NCBI GenBank assembly: GCA_001839685.1
Contig: MLAK01000658.1
Coordinates: 3,638 to 61,176 of the forward strand
Origin: Tritrichomonas foetus
Lineage: Eukaryota > Parabasalia > Tritrichomonadida > Tritrichomonadidae
Direction of reading: 5' to 3'
DNA length: 57,539 nucleotides
Positions within the stretch are counted from its first letter, which is position 1. Each line of letters opens with the position of its first letter. The position numbers and the translations under genes were made by a program. Below the pieces are notes generated by a model. It searched no databases, had not been told where the DNA came from, and was given only the letters and a program-made list of their open reading frames with translations. Positions 1-9,543 of this stretch are shown here, piece by piece.

Positions 1-498
1 GCCGTTCTGCACACCAAAGAGTTTTTGTAATTTTTTGCATTTAAACAAAATCTAATAGATATTTTTTATTAATTTTTTATGTGGATGTAACTATATATAA
101 TTTAAAATATATCAATGACATTTTTTTGATGCTAATACTTTTTTATAAATATTCCTAAAAAAAATTGTAATTCTTGATTGACACATATTTATTAAAGAAA
201 AATATTGTAACATATATGTGTATTTATTTTCAAATGGAAATTCTTCATTAATATGACATTTTAGCCTTTTAAAGAATATAAAAATTTTCATGAAAATAAG
301 TTTTTTTTCATTGAAATATCGACTGAATATGTATTGAAAAAGTTGCGTTTTATAAAATTAATCATCAAAAAAAATGATAGAATTTCTTGCTCTCAGTGGC
401 ATTTTTTTTATATTTACCTCTTATATTCTATTCTACAAAAATTATTACATTTTCTATCGGCTCGAATTCAAAAGGCGATCTTTATACGTTGTGATTTT
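1..498. other. AT-rich noncoding stretch
   Basis: Very AT-rich sequence with many T runs and no convincing coding frame. A frame open from about position 334 leads into the protease relic that follows, but its first 55 residues match nothing I recognise and it opens with TTG. No RNA gene was seen. Confidence 0.4.
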
Positions 499-1025
499 AT
501 GATAAGAAGACTAACAAAAACTCTTGTTAATTATGATAATTTAAATTTTGATTTATTGTTTTTTGGAAAAAGTGAAAATGTAAAAACATGCCAATGCGGC
601 TTTATTCAAACTACGAACAATGATTTCACCTCATTGACGATATCAGTCGATTCAAGTGAAACTATTGAAGAAGCATTGAAAGATTACTTTCAACCTGATA
701 TTCTTTTGAATTATTCCTGTGAACATTGCCTACAGCAGACATCAGTTCGAACAATCGATATGATTGCTCGAATGCCTTATTTTTTAGTTCTTCGTGAAGA
801 GTTGGATCTGGAATTCCAAAGATAAAACCCTACAATATTTTGAGATGGAATTTGAATAAATATCATTTATTTGGTATATTACTCTATTCAAATTTCCATT
901 ACAAAGTGATTTTAAGAGAAAAAATGTGGATGGAATATAATGATTCTGGAATGCAATCGATTGTAAACCTCCAGAAATACCTAAAATCGGAAGCTATTGA
1001 TGCTCTAATATATCTTCTTGAATGA
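499..1025 (+). pseudogene. Ubiquitin-specific protease (USP/UCH family C19) remnant
   Basis: Two short open frames together look like the back half of a ubiquitin-specific protease, an enzyme that removes ubiquitin from proteins. The first frame (499-825) has a C-x-C-G ... C-E-H-C zinc-finger-like pair around an ITIEEAL-type segment followed by a YF-P motif, as in the middle of USP domains, and reaches the conserved MPYFLVL strand. The second frame, from about 840, carries the histidine box (FHYKVILRE, then WMEYNDS). The cysteine box that starts the catalytic domain is absent, and material between the two frames is missing or frameshifted. The usual glycine before the catalytic HY is also lost. 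I infer a dead gene. The family call rests on motif recognition only. Confidence 0.6.
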
Positions 1026-1520
1026 TACTTTTAATTATCACAAACAATACTGAATAATGGAATAAGTAAAATTCAATATTAGAATTCTAACTTTTTGAAT
1101 ACGTATTCAATTCTTCTAAAAAAACAACATCATTTTTGAAAATTCGCTTTATTGTTAAAATAATATTACTATGTTATTAGCTTTATAATATGAATATAAA
1201 AAATAAATTAATTTTTTAAAAAACTCTAGTGGAGCTTTCTGAAAAACACTTTTTACAATTTCAATTTTTCGAATAAAAAAGGGCTTTTTTCGAAAATGCT
1301 TGGTAGAAATTCCTTAAAAATAGCATATTTATTCTAGTGAAAGTTACCTGCACATCATATAAAAAAATGAGATCAATCTTGGGTCAAAATGCGATCTTTA
1401 TACGATGTATTCTATAGGTTTTCTAAAATTAAAAAAAATCAATAATAATAGAGCTTAATATTTTTTTGACTTTAAAAATAGAGGTCATGATTAATCAGAT
1501 TAATCATCATCATCATTATC
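1026..1520. other. Noncoding gap, simple repeats at right end
   Basis: No open frame of note on either strand. The right end has an ATC-rich microsatellite (about 1502-1518) running into a poly(A) tract. Confidence 0.4.
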
Positions 1521-1548
1521 AAAAAAAAAAAAAAAAAAAAAAAAAAAA
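1521..1548. repeat. Poly(A) tract, 28 A
   Basis: An uninterrupted run of 28 A on the plus strand, 6 bases beyond the 3' end of the minus-strand ankyrin gene. As that gene is on the other strand the run is poly(T) in its sense, so it is not a copied mRNA tail of that gene. Confidence 0.95.
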
Positions 1549-1554
1549 GCATGA

Positions 1555-2796
1555 TTAGCTAATTACTGTAGGAGGTGGATGCAATTTTGAATATTTTTCA
1601 AAAATACTTTTCAAGCAGAAAACATTCATTCCATTTTCAAAAATTGTTCCTTTTCTGTTAACACATTCCAAATACGGATTTGCACCATAATTGAGCAGCC
1701 ATTCGATCATTTCAGGTGATGGTTTAATATTACTTAAATAAGCTTCAAGCAATGTTGGTGTATGAGTTTCTCGATTCATATAGTTGACATTAAAACCATT
1801 TTCAAGAAATAATTTGAGAATTTTTAAAGAATTTGTGAAAACATCACATTGTGAATTATATGTAATTGGTGTAAGTAACAAAGATGGACCTGTAATTCCT
1901 TTTTCATTAATTCTCATGACATCTATTGTTAGATGGGGTTGATTAAAAAACAGTTTTGCAATTTCAGGTGATTGTGCTCGACATATCCAATGTTCAGGAC
2001 CATTCACATTAGTCATTTTTGGTTCGATTGAATTCACTTTTTCAAGCATTATTTTCAAAATATTATAATTTGAATCTATTCCATTGACTCGACGATTTGT
2101 GAAACATGCTAGATCAATTGCTGATCTTCCATCTTCATTTACATAGCTTGGGTCTTCACCAGCTTCAACTAAAATAGGAACAGCATCAAATTCTTGTTGT
2201 TTAATTGCTGTCATAATCAATGATGACTTTGGATCACATGCTTTTAAAATGAAAAGTAAAGCAATTAATTGAGGAATATTATTCTTCATAATACTTGCTT
2301 TTAGTGGTGAATATTCAGCATATTTAGGATATTCAGTTCCTTTTGACTGTAAGAATCTTATGATTTTATCACTGTTTCCACATCGCATTGAAAAACATAA
2401 AAACAAAGAATATTCTGGAGGAAATTGATGAATTGCTTCGTAAGGATTAACATGACAAATATATGTAACTATTTCTAATGAATCAGAAAAACATGCATAT
2501 TGAATTGGATGGAGAGATGAAGCATTTTCAATTGAGACTGAAAGTCGCGATTTTTGGTGTAAAATACAAAAACATTCCAAACTATCACAAAGAGCAGCTA
2601 CATGCATGAGTGAAAGAGATTTCATTGGCAAAAATTGCCGATGTGAGTTACACATTCTATCATTATTTATTGAAAAATTGGTGGATCGAATATATCTAGA
2701 ATTCGGATCTGAATCCACATATCGTGATAGATGTTCAAAATTGTTTGTTAGGACATATTCAAGTAACAATAACATATCGTCACATTGACCAAACAT
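1555..2796 (-). CDS. Ankyrin-repeat protein
   Basis: A 413-residue protein of degenerate ankyrin repeats, which fold as stacked helix pairs and usually bind other proteins; the partner cannot be told. Repeat signatures seen include HVAALCDSLECFCIL, PIQYACFSDSLEIVTYI, DGRSAIDLACF and EMIEWLLNYGANPYLE. The N-terminal third resembles the helical domain found ahead of ankyrins in many trichomonad proteins. The frame is open further upstream, but that extension begins with TTG, and an initiator-like TCATTTTTTG lies inside it, 53 bases before the ATG at 2796, so I start there; an ATG at 2901 is the alternative. No membrane segment or signal peptide is visible. The ankyrin call is good; the function is unknown. 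Confidence 0.8.
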   Translation of the reverse strand: MFGQCDDMLLLLEYVLTNNFEHLSRYVDSDPNSRYIRSTNFSINNDRMCNSHRQFLPMKSLSLMHVAALCDSLECFCILHQKSRLSVSIENASSLHPIQYACFSDSLEIVTYICHVNPYEAIHQFPPEYSLFLCFSMRCGNSDKIIRFLQSKGTEYPKYAEYSPLKASIMKNNIPQLIALLFILKACDPKSSLIMTAIKQQEFDAVPILVEAGEDPSYVNEDGRSAIDLACFTNRRVNGIDSNYNILKIMLEKVNSIEPKMTNVNGPEHWICRAQSPEIAKLFFNQPHLTIDVMRINEKGITGPSLLLTPITYNSQCDVFTNSLKILKLFLENGFNVNYMNRETHTPTLLEAYLSNIKPSPEMIEWLLNYGANPYLECVNRKGTIFENGMNVFCLKSIFEKYSKLHPPPTVIS

Positions 2797-2841
2797 TTTT
2801 TTTTGTTTACCTCCTTTCAAATTGAAAGGAGTTTTTCCTCT

Positions 2842-2851
2842 CAAAAAATGA
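2842..2851 (-). promoter_or_regulatory. Initiator-like element (TCATTTTTTG)
   Basis: Matches the Trichomonas initiator form TCA(C/T)T(A/T). Transcription from its A would give a leader of about 53 bases before the ATG at 2796, and would rule out the upstream in-frame ATG. Confidence 0.45.
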
Positions 2852-2974
2852 CATGTGATATAATTTTTTCCGGAAAAGTATTGGAGTTTCAAAGTCATCA
2901 TTTGTTGAATATACTTGTTTTTATTGTAATGCAAATAACATTATGTTATAAGCTTTTTAGGTTAAATCTGGTCT

Positions 2975-3540
2975 CATGAAGCTGAAAAATATAATATCAA
3001 AGCGATTAATGATTGGAGCTTCAATAAAAATATAACTGACTCATGTTCCGTAATTTCAAGCATAGGTGCTCCACGATGTGTGCAAAAGTGTACTGACCTC
3101 TTTTTCTGGGCTCCTCCCAAAATGACATTATTGCCTGGATGAGTTTGCACTTTGATGTTTAGAGTTGGTGGCATTGAATTAATTTCACTTCACATCATTT
3201 CTCAGAATTGAGGGCTTCTTTATCATTTCCGTAGAAAAGACCATCACGTGTGAATCTTTATTTGCTACAGTTTGATGAGGCGCTGTTCGGCTCATTGTAT
3301 CGAAATATGATGAAAGAGATGGACGTAGTGACAGTATATCTAAATATAAGCAAAGTGACACATCCGATCGATATTTGATATGAAAAGTGCTGCTGAGCTA
3401 AACCCAAATTTGTATTTTGTCGTGATATATTTACCAAATTTCGTTAACGAGGGATAGACCGGATGGTTTGTAAATGATTTGTTATGAGGCATCATTGAGT
3501 TTCTTTGAGGTGACTAGATGAACACCAAATATCAATAATG
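2975..3540 (-). pseudogene. Unrecognised coding relic, several frames
   Basis: On the minus strand, three short open stretches follow one another in different frames: from about 3495 (begins MMPHNKSFTNHPVYPS), then about 3400-3190 (contains SLSSYFDTMSRTAPHQTVAN), then 3174-2974 (contains NVILGGAQKKRSVHFCTHRG). They read like protein, and the DNA is less AT-rich than its surroundings, so I infer a frameshifted gene or mobile-element fragment. I do not recognise the family. The plus strand also has short open pieces, so the strand is uncertain. Confidence 0.3.
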
Positions 3541-3861
3541 GCGCGTTTTTTTTTAAGAAATTTTTGCTCTCTGAATACGACGGTTGAGTGGATGTATCAA
3601 GTACGGTGGTAGTTACCTTGGACAAACTTTTTGACGTTTGGTTAATTGCGATTTTTAATTTTTATCAACACATCAAAAAAAGACGATAAACATATATGGT
3701 CAAATGAAAAGCCAAATATTCGAAAAGTGTTCATTATATGAGAGTTGATCCTTATTAAAACTCTGAACCATATAGATACAGAAAAAGTTGTTCAAATGAT
3801 TAAATAGTTTATTTATCATTTAAATAAAGTATATTTACACCAAGGTAAATTTAAGGTCAAT
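3541..3861. other. Noncoding gap upstream of the carboxypeptidase gene
   Basis: No supported coding frame. It holds AT-rich sequence leading to the initiator of the carboxypeptidase gene. Confidence 0.35.
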
Positions 3862-3872
3862 TCATTAATTCC
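3862..3872 (+). promoter_or_regulatory. Initiator-like element (TCATTAATTCC)
   Basis: TCATTA fits the trichomonad initiator pattern; its A lies 30 bases before the ATG at 3894. Confidence 0.4.
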
Positions 3873-3893
3873 GAAATCTCAAATATTCCAAAA

Positions 3894-5651
3894 ATGAATA
3901 AACTTCCAGATTATCATTGCAAGCCCAAAATCCGCCTTCAAAAACCTATTTCACTTCAGCTTCCGAATAACCATCCGCCCGCACCACTTCGTCCTTATGA
4001 ATTTCATGAGCTTTCACCAAATGAGCTCAAACGAAACTCACAGCTCGTCTATGATCCTATCACCCAAAGTAACAGTGTTGTTGGTGGTCCCCGCTTCAGT
4101 GGCGACTTCGAATGTGGCAATTTAGGCCAAGTTTTTTTAACAGGTCCAAAGGAGTACGAAATTCACCTCCTGCCCGATCCAAATGAATCCCAGACAACTC
4201 AATGGTTTTTCTTCAAGGTCGAAAACCTCGAGCCAGGTGAATATGCATTCACCATTGTCGGCTTCTATCGTCAGTGCAATCTTCACTGGAAAGGGTCCAA
4301 GGCGGCCGTTTATTCTGAAAATGCATCAAAAAGTGGAATTGGATGGCAAAGAATTGGCGAAAACTTGAATTATTACAAATTCAAAGGCGGCAAGTTTCCA
4401 GAGTGGGCTTTTTTCTTTACTTTTAATGTTGTTGAGAAAGATACGATGTATTTCGCGCATGCTTATCCATACACATATACTGATTTGAACAACTTTTTGC
4501 AGAAATTATCATCATCAAGCGAATGCAAAGTTTCAACTCTTTGTAAAACGTTTGGAGACATTCCAGTGCCTGCTGTTTTCTGGGATGCTGACAAGCAAAA
4601 GTGTGTTGATGTTTCAAATCTTTATGAAAAGCGAAGAGTAACGCATGAGGCGCCTGAAATTAGAGTTGAGGATATATCTGAGTTTTCTGAAGCGCTTGTT
4701 GAAATTCTTCGAGCATGGAAAGAAAGTGGAAAACCTTCCTCAAAATCATTACCACCAGGAATTAGTCATAATAGTAAACCTGTGATAATAATTGCTGCTA
4801 GAACTCATCCTGGTGAAACTAACTCTTCGTTTGCAATGGAAGGATTAATGACAATACTGTTTGGTAATTCACAACTAGGTCAACGTTTACGTCAGAATTT
4901 TTCTTGGCTTTTGATTCCAATGGTTAATCCAGATGGTGTAATTTGTGGATTTTATCGTCCATCGTTAGCTGGATATGATGTTAATCGAGTGTGGCAATCA
5001 CCTGATCCAACGACATCACCTGTTGCTTATAATATTTTGAATTTACTTGAATCTTTACGTAGAACCCGACCATTACTGTTCTTTTTAGACTTTCATGGAC
5101 ATACTGCAGCTTGTAATAGTTTTGTATATGGGTTTATGAATGAAGAAAATAATGATTTGTATTCTGCTGAACGAGTTTTTCCACTTTTAATGACGAAATA
5201 TTCTCCTTTGTTTTCAAATGAAATGTGCTCGTTTTTGAAACAGAAACAATACGAAGGAACTATGCGTGTTGTTATTCGAAGAAGATTTTTGGTTCTTTTT
5301 GCTTATACACTAGAAATGAGTTATGGTGGTTGTGATTTTGGACCGAGAAGAAACAGTCAATTTACACCAGGTGATTATCGATCCGTTGGTGAAGCTACTG
5401 CTTATGCAATAGGTGATTTACTTCTTTCGCCATCTTCTTTGGCTGCCAAAGAAGCAATGCTTCTGCTCCCACCGCCTGAGGCACCTCCAAGAGATGAAAT
5501 AAACATAAATGCACAGATATCCATTTCTGGAGAGGCGAGAGAATCACGACCTGGATTTTTCAACTTTTCTGCAGCGGATTTGACGGCTCAACAACCAAGA
5601 CAAGTGAATCTCGTGCTGAAGCAAATGGTAAGGGATAATAATGTGCTTTAA
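3894..5651 (+). CDS. Cytosolic carboxypeptidase (M14 family, AGBL/Nna1-like), probable tubulin deglutamylase
   Basis: 585 residues. Enzymes of this family trim glutamates from the C-terminal tails of tubulin, which would suit a cell with several flagella and a large microtubule cytoskeleton. Residues about 70-230 form the family's N-terminal beta domain (FECGNLGQV, QWFFFKVEN, then the HAYPYTYTDL segment before the peptidase). The peptidase domain follows: zinc ligands H305 and E308 in RTHPGE, H401 in DFHGH, substrate-binding N345-PDG and Y361-DVNR, and the catalytic glutamate E474 in YTLEMSYGG. All key residues are present, so it should be active. The ATG at 3894 has an initiator 30 bases upstream. 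The first 700 or so bases are clearly richer in G+C than the rest. Substrate preference (deglutamylase or detyrosinase-like) cannot be told. Confidence 0.93.
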   Translation: MNKLPDYHCKPKIRLQKPISLQLPNNHPPAPLRPYEFHELSPNELKRNSQLVYDPITQSNSVVGGPRFSGDFECGNLGQVFLTGPKEYEIHLLPDPNESQTTQWFFFKVENLEPGEYAFTIVGFYRQCNLHWKGSKAAVYSENASKSGIGWQRIGENLNYYKFKGGKFPEWAFFFTFNVVEKDTMYFAHAYPYTYTDLNNFLQKLSSSSECKVSTLCKTFGDIPVPAVFWDADKQKCVDVSNLYEKRRVTHEAPEIRVEDISEFSEALVEILRAWKESGKPSSKSLPPGISHNSKPVIIIAARTHPGETNSSFAMEGLMTILFGNSQLGQRLRQNFSWLLIPMVNPDGVICGFYRPSLAGYDVNRVWQSPDPTTSPVAYNILNLLESLRRTRPLLFFLDFHGHTAACNSFVYGFMNEENNDLYSAERVFPLLMTKYSPLFSNEMCSFLKQKQYEGTMRVVIRRRFLVLFAYTLEMSYGGCDFGPRRNSQFTPGDYRSVGEATAYAIGDLLLSPSSLAAKEAMLLLPPPEAPPRDEININAQISISGEARESRPGFFNFSAADLTAQQPRQVNLVLKQMVRDNNVL

Positions 5652-5685
5652 AATAATGTTGTTTCATCTTTTTAGAAATTTATAG

Positions 5686-6189
5686 AATTATCTTGTTTCT
5701 TCAAGAAATAGGAAAGAATGGGATTCATATCAGATTGAACGAAAAAATTCATACCAAGTTTATTCAAATTATTTTGGTCTTTTCTCACATTACACTTCAT
5801 ATACAATTATATTTAAGTCAAAAAGTCCATCAACATTTAAACATCAATTTATTTAATATTGATCCAAGCAATTTTCATTTATATTTGATGCTGAAAATTA
5901 TATTAGAATTTATGATCAAACTGGCATAGCCAAAAAACTCAAATATTCACATGTTTATCTGGAATTTCATTACATCGATGATACCGTTTTAGCATTTGAA
6001 ATATCTGTTTCTACAGATGGAGAAGACATTCCACCAATTGACACAAGCGCCATTCTTTCATCATCATCATCATCAGTTTCTGTTTCTTATTCTTTTTCTC
6101 CTTCATCTACTTTCGAAGTGGAGGAAAAGAAGTTGTTGACTGAACAAAATCAAAAGATGAAGAAATATCTTCAGGAGAATCAGATTTAA
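5686..6189 (+). pseudogene. Degraded open frame, unrecognised protein
   Basis: A 168-codon stretch reads as plausible protein in one frame (for example YSNYFGLFSHYTSYTII, then HVYLEFHYIDDTVLAFEISV, a serine run, and a charged helical end KKLLTEQNQKMKKYL). It has no usable ATG at its start and two in-frame stops, TAA at 5854 and TGA at 5860. It lies in the same orientation as the carboxypeptidase gene but does not look like it. The ATC microsatellite near 6058 encodes the serine run. I infer a dead gene or fragment; the family is unknown. Confidence 0.45.
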
Positions 6190-6883
6190 ATTAATATACT
6201 GATGATGATGAATTATCTAATTATGCATGTGCATCATTTAAGGTTTATGTGCCCCAACACCTAACAAAATACTATATTTTAAAATGCTATTTCATAATAA
6301 ATAATTTGATTATATTCCATAAAAAATGATTAGAAATTATATTTTAATTACATAAAGTTAATTAAAAAGAATCAAAATTCGGAATTGGATGAGAATATTT
6401 TATTCATTAATTGATAGTTTTATTTTATTCATTACTGCATTGCTTAATTATATCATATCGAAGAAAATGCAAGAATGCCAAGAATCTCTTCCTTATCTAA
6501 TTCTAATGCGATCATCATAAATGGAATTTTCACATTTTGTCATTATAGTTGAAAATTGCAATTTTTGTATATTTTGCTTTATATAATGAATGCAAAATAA
6601 AATATTAAAAAACAATTTCAAAAAATGTTATTGGTACTAGCTTTTTACTTTATGTATTTGAATGTAGGCCTATCACGGGCCTAATTATCATATTTAATTT
6701 CATTGATACATCGTATAATATTATGAAAATAGCTTTCGATAAGTACAGTCATAAAGGTGGGTAGTAATATAAGGATTTTGAGGTTGGTATAATCTCATGA
6801 TAACATTGGAAATGAAATGACGAAATTTGTCTTTTGAAGATTTTTCTTTCTTTTTTTAATTATCTAATTATCTTCAAACATTT
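6190..6883. other. Noncoding gap
   Basis: AT-rich sequence between the degraded frame and the 3' end of a minus-strand gene. I see no coding frame, RNA gene or repeat worth naming. Confidence 0.4.
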
Positions 6884-9145
6884 TTATATTTCAAAAAGAT
6901 TGTCAAATGGCTCAAAGTGTCGAATCGGAAAATACATATTTTCGTTAGTTTTGTTATATTTCAATCTCATCACTTTAAATTTAATTATTCCTTCAAATAA
7001 AACTGAATCAATGGTTAAGTTAATAAAATTATCTTTTTGAGATTTTTTCATGCGCAACATTGACACAAGATTTCGATTTTTAATTTGAGAAGATTCATTA
7101 AAGAATGAATGCTCATAAATTAGTGAATCATCTTCTATTGAACACATAAAACATTTCTTTTTCATTTGATTATTCAATGAATTACTTCGATGTAAGTTAT
7201 CATGATCATAATGACGATTACCATTTGTATTAACATTGCTAGAATTAACAAAACTGGATTTTCTACTGTTTGGCAAATTTGAATTCATATTTAATTCACT
7301 TGGAAAATCCATATTCAATAATTTTATATCAACAACATTTTGTTGAATTGAATTGATAACCACATCACCAACTTTTTCACCACTTGGTATTGATTTTTGA
7401 TATCTAATTACTCCATTGAATGATTGTGAAGAAAAAATAACAGAGTCAATAAAAGGTACGGAAAATTTCTTGTGTTCTTTATTTAAAATTAAAACAATCC
7501 AAATTGGTATATTGGTAATACGTTTTGCACATTCACTATAAAAAGATAAATAACGATTTAATAATGTAAAAGGTGATAAAACTTGTCTCCATAAATCATT
7601 TGGCAGATCTTCAACAATGGATTTTGCAGTAGAATCAATTAATTGATCAAGTATATTTGTGTGAATAGTTAATGATATTTTTGGGAAAATATTATTCACA
7701 AGATGAATAAAACCTGATGAATTCGAACGAATCAATGAATCATTTTCATTTAGATATTTCGAAAATCGAAAATTATTTTCCAAAATTGTAATTACCGAAA
7801 AAATTCTATTTAATCGAGAATTTTCTGAGTTTAATCGACTGTTTACAAAACCAATTAAAAAGTTTAAAAGTTCATTTGGTCCACCAAGAATCACAGAATT
7901 CAGAATAGGTTTGGTTTTTGCAGGTGATCCTTTATTCAAATTATTTAAAGGATCAAAAATCTTGGAAATATTCGAAGTAAGCAATGGAAATTTCCGTTGA
8001 CTCGAACAAGATGAAACATTATTAGATATATTTAATGAAATTGTATTTGAAATTTCAACAGGTTCAAATTGATACATTAAAGGACTAAAATTTTGTGGTG
8101 GAGAATTTCTTGGAATTGAGTGAAATTCGAAAAATTCCCAAAGTTCATCTGGATTGGTTTTTGGGTCAAGAAGGGATTTTCTGATAACATTTATTAGTTC
8201 TGTGAAAAGCTCATTTGTTAAAGCTGGATCAGGAGAAATTTCTTTATTTTTAAAGACTTTTGAATAAATATTATCGAGTAAAGTATAAAGTGAACTATGG
8301 TGATTTACAATTGATGATATTGTGAATTTAAATGAGTTGAAAAGTTTTGAAGGAAGAGCCAAAATACCAGGTAGTTGAAAAGAATTAATCACATTAAATT
8401 CATACATAGCGGCTGTTGAAAATGGAATAATTAATTCTGCGTTTAAATATGAAAAAATTGAATGGAGACTCGCAGTTGGAGATCCCAAAAAACATGATGA
8501 AATTGAAGCAAGTAAAGAAGAAAGTATATCAGAAGAAGGTGATTGAAACAATAAAGAAAAATGTAGAATGGTTGCATAAAAAACTTTTTCTTTTATAGAA
8601 AATGAAGAAAAAGTCGTAAAAAGTGATTTTAATGAAATAAAAGGTTGATTATTTTGTTCATTTGTGAGTAAAATAGGATAAGACAAAGTTTGAATGAAAG
8701 AAATACATTTTTCATTACTTGAATTTGATTCGAAATTGTTGCCAATAAAATTTCTTGATTTTGGTAAAGCTTCATTTTTCCACAAATTGAAAAAACTTTC
8801 AAAGTCAGGTGGATCAGAAAATACATAATTTGATAATTTACATAATTGTGTGAAAATTAAATCTTTATTTTCTTGGCAAGAAAAAATGTTTACTAAATCG
8901 TTTTTTAAATCAACGTTTTGAAGAATTTTATCTGACATTGTAAGGTACAAATAAATAAACAAATTATTTCTTTTTAATTTTATTTGATTAGAAGAAACAG
9001 ATTTCAGAAAAATAGAATAAAATTTTGGAAATTGCATATTTGACCAAAATGAGAAAAAGTCAGTGGGGGAAACAGGATTTTCAAGTGCTAGAAAGTTTAT
9101 AAATTGCTCAGGAATTTTCTCATTTGATGTGATTTTTCGATACAT
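6884..9145 (-). CDS. Hypothetical helical protein, unrecognised
   Basis: 753 residues, rich in predicted helices, leucine, serine and asparagine, with no signal peptide or clear membrane span. I do not recognise a domain. Features seen: helical stretches through most of the length, an asparagine/serine-rich spacer near the C-terminal third (SSNVNTNGNRHYDHDNLHRS), and a CFMCSI cysteine pair after it. The frame is open further upstream but that start is GTG, with an in-frame TGA just beyond. The first ATG, at 9145, has a clean initiator TCATTTTCCC 22 bases before it, so I choose it. The gene is divergent from the surface-protein gene at 9544. The coding assignment is firm; the function is unknown. 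Confidence 0.75.
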   Translation of the reverse strand: MYRKITSNEKIPEQFINFLALENPVSPTDFFSFWSNMQFPKFYSIFLKSVSSNQIKLKRNNLFIYLYLTMSDKILQNVDLKNDLVNIFSCQENKDLIFTQLCKLSNYVFSDPPDFESFFNLWKNEALPKSRNFIGNNFESNSSNEKCISFIQTLSYPILLTNEQNNQPFISLKSLFTTFSSFSIKEKVFYATILHFSLLFQSPSSDILSSLLASISSCFLGSPTASLHSIFSYLNAELIIPFSTAAMYEFNVINSFQLPGILALPSKLFNSFKFTISSIVNHHSSLYTLLDNIYSKVFKNKEISPDPALTNELFTELINVIRKSLLDPKTNPDELWEFFEFHSIPRNSPPQNFSPLMYQFEPVEISNTISLNISNNVSSCSSQRKFPLLTSNISKIFDPLNNLNKGSPAKTKPILNSVILGGPNELLNFLIGFVNSRLNSENSRLNRIFSVITILENNFRFSKYLNENDSLIRSNSSGFIHLVNNIFPKISLTIHTNILDQLIDSTAKSIVEDLPNDLWRQVLSPFTLLNRYLSFYSECAKRITNIPIWIVLILNKEHKKFSVPFIDSVIFSSQSFNGVIRYQKSIPSGEKVGDVVINSIQQNVVDIKLLNMDFPSELNMNSNLPNSRKSSFVNSSNVNTNGNRHYDHDNLHRSNSLNNQMKKKCFMCSIEDDSLIYEHSFFNESSQIKNRNLVSMLRMKKSQKDNFINLTIDSVLFEGIIKFKVMRLKYNKTNENMYFPIRHFEPFDNLFEI

Positions 9146-9160
9146 TGATGTGAAAAGTTG

Positions 9161-9169
9161 GGAAAATGA
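9161..9169 (-). promoter_or_regulatory. Initiator-like element (TCATTTTCC)
   Basis: Lies 22 bases upstream of the ATG at 9145 and inside the longer GTG-started frame. It decides the start in favour of 9145. Confidence 0.5.
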
Positions 9170-9527
9170 AATTGAATAACTTTGTTTGAGAAAATTTAGA
9201 ATATTTTCAATGATTATATGGTCTAAATTACTCACTTTTTCCGTATTTATCTGGTCATAAATACTAATATTCGCTCATATTCGATGTAGATATAAAGATC
9301 ATCTTCATTAAATGATTGTCTCAACTTCGCAATATATAGTAATAAATTTATCACGATAAATAAAATGATTTTGAAAAAATGAGGATAGATTCTCACAAAA
9401 AAAATTTTGTTTGTTACTTTTCACATAAGGGATGTTTAATGAACAGTATTAATTGAAAACTTAATGTCGCGTATTAGAAATTTTCAAATAATTATTTTTT
9501 GTTCACAAAAAAATTCAATGAATGACA
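9170..9527. other. Divergent intergenic region
   Basis: About 360 bases between two divergent initiators. It is AT-rich with no coding frame; any shared upstream control would lie here, but I cannot name a motif. Confidence 0.4.
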
Positions 9528-9535
9528 TCACTTAC
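9528..9535 (+). promoter_or_regulatory. Initiator-like element (TCACTTAC)
   Basis: A close match to TCA(C/T)T(A/T), with its A 14 bases before the ATG at 9544. Its presence suggests the interrupted surface-protein gene is, or recently was, transcribed. Confidence 0.45.
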
Positions 9536-9543
9536 AGTTGTCA

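Noticed and set aside
480..520. ACTAAC-type intron branch/acceptor motif
   Set aside because: Only part of the trichomonad 3' splice motif is present, with no matching 5' site in a coding frame. No gene in the window needs an intron.
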